The translations under genes were made by a program, and so were the position numbers. A DNA stretch of 8,656 bases, from positions 1 through 8,656 of the forward strand of contig JAQUOC010000056.1 in assembly GCA_028717305.1 (NCBI GenBank). The letters run 5' to 3'. Source of the DNA: Dehalococcoidales bacterium (GTDB lineage Bacteria; Chloroflexota; Dehalococcoidia; Dehalococcoidales; UBA5760). Shown piece by piece: positions 6,042 through 8,656 of this stretch (the first letter of the stretch is position 1; each line of letters begins with the position of its first letter). The notes beneath the pieces were generated by a model. It did no database searches, was not told the origin of the DNA, and saw nothing but the letters and a program-made list of their open reading frames with translations.

Positions 6042-6824
6042 TCAACCTTTTTCGATATTGATCAGCTCGTAGCCGATGTTTTCTTCTTCCAACCTCTTTA
6101 CCAGGCGGGATATCTCATCCTCAACACAGAGGAGCAGCGGCCTGAGCCCACTCTGGGCAGCCTCGACGGCTGCCTCGGCGGCGCCGTAGAGAGAGAACCT
6201 GACGCCGGCCTTCCTCAGGACGACCTGAGCTTCAATACCGAGCGCCCCGATGAAGGTCCTATCCTTAAGATGGCTATCCAGCGGCTTGAGATCAACCTTC
6301 CTGGAGCCGCCCTTCTGAATACCGGGCATACTGAGGATGGTGACCCGGCCCGTCGCCACCGGCACTATACCCTCGATGTCGGTAATGCCGGCATCCTCCC
6401 CCTGCTTGACATCGGCAACCACCCTGCCCCAGGCTCCCCGGCCGACACTCCTGGTAGCGAAGAGCAGGCCGTCCTTCATCTCCAGCCCCACCGTCTGTCC
6501 CCCGCTCAAATCGCAGTCCGCCAGCGCCGCGCACACCGAGCTGCCGGTAATCGCACTGCGGGCAAATGAATTATAGGCCCTGAGCTCACGGAGTACCTTT
6601 ATTATCCAGTTGACACCCTCATTACTGACCCGATAGCGGGAACGCCCGTCGGAGGTAAGCAGCCCGTCGGCCAACATCCTTTTAACATAATCCGATACCG
6701 CCTGGGGAGTAACGTTAAGCTTCTTAGCGATATGTCTCTGCTGGATATTGGGCTGCATCGCCGCTATCTCCACCAGTATCTGGAACCGGGTCGCCAGGTT
6801 CTTGTTCTGCAATACCTCTACCAT
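6042..6824 (-). CDS. Winged helix-turn-helix regulator with C-terminal sensor-like domain
   Basis: 260-aa putative transcription factor. Residues 1-75 form a winged helix: LATRFQILVEIAAMQPNI, then the helix-turn-helix HIAKKLNVTPQAVSDYVKRM (31-50), and the wing GLLTSDGRSRYRVS. Residues about 85-258 form a separate domain rich in Gly and beta-strand pattern (GQTVGLEMKDGLLFAT, GIVPVATGRVTILSMPG, FIGALGIEAQVVLRKAG). It ends in an alpha/beta part (RPLLLCVEDEISRLVKRLEEENIGYELI) that could bind a small ligand. Proteins of this layout are, from memory, common in methanogenic archaea and some Chloroflexota; the ligand is unknown to me. The start is ATG at 6824, with GGAG eight bases upstream and a good promoter before it. 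It ends 173 bp before the next coding start, close to the tandem palindromes it might bind. DNA binding is confident; the target is inference. Confidence 0.8.
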   Translation of the reverse strand: MVEVLQNKNLATRFQILVEIAAMQPNIQQRHIAKKLNVTPQAVSDYVKRMLADGLLTSDGRSRYRVSNEGVNWIIKVLRELRAYNSFARSAITGSSVCAALADCDLSGGQTVGLEMKDGLLFATRSVGRGAWGRVVADVKQGEDAGITDIEGIVPVATGRVTILSMPGIQKGGSRKVDLKPLDSHLKDRTFIGALGIEAQVVLRKAGVRFSLYGAAEAAVEAAQSGLRPLLLCVEDEISRLVKRLEEENIGYELINIEKG

Positions 6825-6860
6825 AGCAACAGCTCCAATTCGGCAGGTTTGTCCGGCTAA

Positions 6861-6889
6861 ATAATAATGCAGCAGAAAGAGAAAGGCAA
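6861..6889 (-). promoter_or_regulatory. Sigma70-like promoter of the winged-helix gene
   Basis: On the minus strand TTGCCT (6889-6884, four of six consensus bases) and TATTAT (6866-6861, five of six) are separated by 17 bp. Transcription would start near 6854, about 30 bases before the ATG at 6824. This supports independent expression of the regulator from the serA-amidase genes. Confidence 0.55.
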
Positions 6890-6940
6890 TAGCCTATTTT
6901 CTACCAGGCTTCCTTACTTAAATAGAGATGCCCAAAGAAG

Positions 6941-6963
6941 CCCCGGCAACAAGGGCTCCGGGG
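6941..6963 (-). terminator. GC-rich hairpin after the amidase gene, weak terminator candidate
   Basis: CCCCGG (6941-6946) pairs with CCGGGG (6958-6963) around an 11-base loop. A competing stem, AGCCC with GGGCT, uses the same bases. In the minus-strand transcript the stem is followed by CTTCTTT rather than a clean U run, so termination would be weak. It lies in the 182-bp gap between the amidase stop and the regulator's promoter, where a terminator is expected. No other structure stands out in that gap. Confidence 0.35.
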
Positions 6964-7006
6964 AGTGTCCGGAAAGTATGACCGCCGCACCGGATCGACA
7001 TCCTGC

Positions 7007-7993
7007 TTATCCGGGCAGCATCTTCCTGGGGAACTCAGCCCCGACCGTAGTCATTAACCGGCCCAGCCCGCTGCAGACCTGATAGATATTGATCCTGAAA
7101 TCAGGACAGATACTACAGAGCATATAGGCCTCACGCTTACTCATGCCGTAGTCCTCTTCCAGCCACAGCACCAGATCCTTCAGCGCCTGTTTAATCGCCT
7201 CTTCAACCGGCCGGTAGCAGTAGACGGATATCAGAGACTCTGTAGTCTCCAGACGGACGTTATTCAGCTTCTTATTCTTGATAACGTCGCACCGCAGGGT
7301 CACCTCGCCGGCCACCTCGTTAGCAATACCGGTCACCTCACCATCCCCCTGAGAAGCGTGCATATCGCCGAAGTACAACAGCCCGCCCTTATTGAAGGAC
7401 TGCAGGTACACCCTGGTTCCTTCCCTGATATCCCGGCAGTCCAGGTTCCCCCCACCGGCCAGGGCGGAGCCGAAACTGGTGGCCAGGCTGGATAGAACCT
7501 CCCACTCCGGAGCAGTGGCAAAGGTGCCCAGGAACGGCTTGAGCTCCCAGGTGTAGCAGTGCTCTCCATAGCGCCAGGTCCCCCTGCCACCGTTATGCTC
7601 TATTACACCGGTATACATCTCATCACACTCTTCCCAGCCGGATAGCCCGGCAAAGTGGTGCGCCCCCGGAATGGTGCAGGTTACTCCGTTAAGCAGGTTG
7701 TCGATCTTCTCTAGAGTTACCACCAGGACATCCCCTGCTTCGACACCTTTAACATACACCGGGCCGCAGAGCGGGTTCAGGCAGGCCGGTACCCTTTCCG
7801 AATAGGGCGCCATATCCCGGGGATATAACCGGCCCGGTTTATCCCTTAGAACGCCCCGGAAGCAGTCCTCGGTCTCGGCAACGAAAGACTCGCCAAGCTC
7901 CACCTTAAGAGCGGGCGGCGTGTTCCTGTCCAGGGTAAAGTGCTTGATTTCATCGAAGTTCCTGGCCCGGGGAATGCGTTTAAGCTCTGACAT
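7007..7993 (-). CDS. Acetamidase/formamidase family protein
   Basis: 328-aa cytoplasmic protein of the FmdA/AmdA family, whose known members hydrolyse formamide or acetamide to ammonia and the acid. Family landmarks in order: the ETEDCF segment (41-46), NPLCGPVYVKGVEAGDVL (73-90), PEWEVLSS (162-169), GGNLDCRDIREGTRVYL (181-197) and GDMHASQGDGEVTG (209-222, the strongest signature). The C-terminal REAYMLCSICPDFRINIYQV also fits. Length is close to the shorter bacterial and archaeal members. There is no signal peptide. ATG at 7993 has GAGGAAGGG just upstream. It begins 19 bp after the serA stop and is probably co-transcribed with it. The family is certain; the true substrate is not, since many members are uncharacterised. 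A nitrogen-salvage role, or action on an amide linked to serine metabolism, is only possible. Confidence 0.9.
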   Translation of the reverse strand: MSELKRIPRARNFDEIKHFTLDRNTPPALKVELGESFVAETEDCFRGVLRDKPGRLYPRDMAPYSERVPACLNPLCGPVYVKGVEAGDVLVVTLEKIDNLLNGVTCTIPGAHHFAGLSGWEECDEMYTGVIEHNGGRGTWRYGEHCYTWELKPFLGTFATAPEWEVLSSLATSFGSALAGGGNLDCRDIREGTRVYLQSFNKGGLLYFGDMHASQGDGEVTGIANEVAGEVTLRCDVIKNKKLNNVRLETTESLISVYCYRPVEEAIKQALKDLVLWLEEDYGMSKREAYMLCSICPDFRINIYQVCSGLGRLMTTVGAEFPRKMLPG

Positions 7994-8012
7994 ATCCCTT
8001 CCTCATCTAAGG

Positions 8013-8656
8013 CTATCTGGTCAGTTTCACGATCAGCACCCGGTGCATATGCGGTATCGCCAGTATCTCCCGGTAGCACTCACCGGGGACCGGGTCATCC
8101 AGACAAAGCACCATCATCGCCCTACCGCCACGGCGGATGCCCCGGCTCACCTGCATCTGGCTGATATTAACGTCAGCGTTACCGACAATCGTGCCCATCG
8201 CCCCGATCATGCCGGGACGGTCTTCATGCTCGGTGAAGAGCATATATTCACCCGAAGGCTCTATCTCCAGCCAGTAGTCATTCACCCGGGTCAGGTGAGT
8301 CCTGCCCCGCATTGAGGAGCCGGCGACCAGAGTGCTACCCGCTTTGGTCTTCACCTCCACCGTCACCATATTAGCATAGTTCTCGCAGGTAGTGTCCTTT
8401 TCTTCACTGACCCGCAGACCGCGGCTGCTGGCAATAATATCAGCGTTAACCATATTAACACGCTCCTCGGTCACTGCCTCCAGGAGACCGGCCAGCACGG
8501 CCACCTTTATCGGCTGGGTGTCCTCTCTGGCGATATCCCCCTGATAGCGGATGGTCAGCGATTTAAAGGAGCCTTCTATTAGCTGGACGGCAATCCTGCC
8601 GATAGTAATCCCCACCTGGAGATAGGGACCGAGCACCGACATGGCCTCGCTGGAAA
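8013..8656 (-). CDS. serA: D-3-phosphoglycerate dehydrogenase, C-terminal part (5' truncated by window edge)
   Basis: About 214 residues are visible, matching the C-terminus of type I SerA, which oxidises 3-phosphoglycerate to phosphohydroxypyruvate in the first step of serine synthesis. The visible start, SSEAMSVLGPYLQVGITIG, corresponds to the segment leaving the catalytic domain. Next comes the allosteric substrate-binding domain (roughly the first 130 visible residues). Then comes an ACT domain with HEDRPGMIGAMGTIVGNADVNISQMQVSR, which in characterised enzymes binds serine for feedback control. The catalytic and NAD-binding domains lie outside the window. An in-frame ATG at 8642 is internal, not the start. 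The gene ends with TAG at 8015-8013, followed 19 bp later by the amidase start, suggesting an operon. Confidence 0.93.
   Translation of the reverse strand, partial: SSEAMSVLGPYLQVGITIGRIAVQLIEGSFKSLTIRYQGDIAREDTQPIKVAVLAGLLEAVTEERVNMVNADIIASSRGLRVSEEKDTTCENYANMVTVEVKTKAGSTLVAGSSMRGRTHLTRVNDYWLEIEPSGEYMLFTEHEDRPGMIGAMGTIVGNADVNISQMQVSRGIRRGGRAMMVLCLDDPVPGECYREILAIPHMHRVLIVKLTR

Noticed and set aside
5783..6061. Plus-strand frame of 92 codons spanning the operon promoter
   Set aside because: It runs antisense through the signal peptide of the 660-aa gene and across the promoter and palindromes; no domain pattern and no convincing ribosome binding site.
6270..6576. Plus-strand and alternative minus-strand frames inside the winged-helix gene
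   Set aside because: Low-complexity translations in Pro, Ala, Gly and Arg with no recognisable domain; the regulator frame explains the region.
6867..7082. Plus-strand frame of 71 codons in the gap after the amidase
   Set aside because: Overlaps the conserved amidase C-terminus and the regulator promoter on the other strand; the translation has no recognisable features.
8013..8642. Stand-alone ACT-domain protein starting at the ATG at 8642
   Set aside because: The frame stays open to the window edge and the residues before this methionine match the continuous SerA sequence, so the ATG is internal.
1..8656. CRISPR array, tRNA, rRNA or insertion sequence
   Set aside because: No regularly spaced direct repeats, no tRNA-like cloverleaf, no rRNA segments and no transposase-like frames were seen in reading both strands.

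Overview
The window reads as a bacterial chromosome fragment with every supportable gene on the minus strand. The best guess for the organism is an uncultured Chloroflexota, Dehalococcoidia-like. The reasons are the mix of a type I SerA, an archaeal-looking winged-helix regulator, a short acetamidase/formamidase and Gram-positive-style secreted proteins with a lipobox. This is an inference from gene content, not a phylogenetic placement.

Right part (8656 down to 6042): the C-terminal part of D-3-phosphoglycerate dehydrogenase (serA, cut by the window edge) is followed after 19 bp by an acetamidase/formamidase family protein. After a 182-bp gap with its own sigma70-like promoter comes a winged-helix DNA-binding protein with a large C-terminal sensor-like domain.

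Left part (5949 down to 1 and beyond): an apparent five-gene operon. It starts at a perfect-consensus promoter (TTGACA, 17 bp, TATAAT) that carries two 14-bp palindromes with centres exactly 20 bp apart. In transcription order it encodes: (1) a 660-aa secreted protein with an alpha/alpha-barrel made of prenyltransferase/squalene-cyclase-type repeats, then a DUF4430 (transcobalamin C-terminal-like) beta domain and two further beta domains; (2) a 192-aa membrane-anchored Ig-like protein; (3) a 361-aa lipoprotein with a second DUF4430 domain; (4) an EcfT/CbiQ-type transmembrane coupling protein; (5) a fused double-ATPase EcfA protein, truncated at the left edge. A perfect 17-bp stem hairpin separates genes 1 and 2.

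How they may work together: genes 4 and 5 are the energy-coupling half of an ECF vitamin/metal transporter. Genes 1 and 3 carry the domain families from which the animal cobalamin carriers (intrinsic factor, transcobalamin) are built. The operon therefore looks like a surface capture system, possibly for a corrinoid or another tetrapyrrole, feeding an ECF importer. No substrate-binding S component is visible in the window; it may lie beyond position 1 or elsewhere. The substrate is an inference and no cobalamin riboswitch was seen. The first two operon genes are clearly more AT-rich than the transporter genes.
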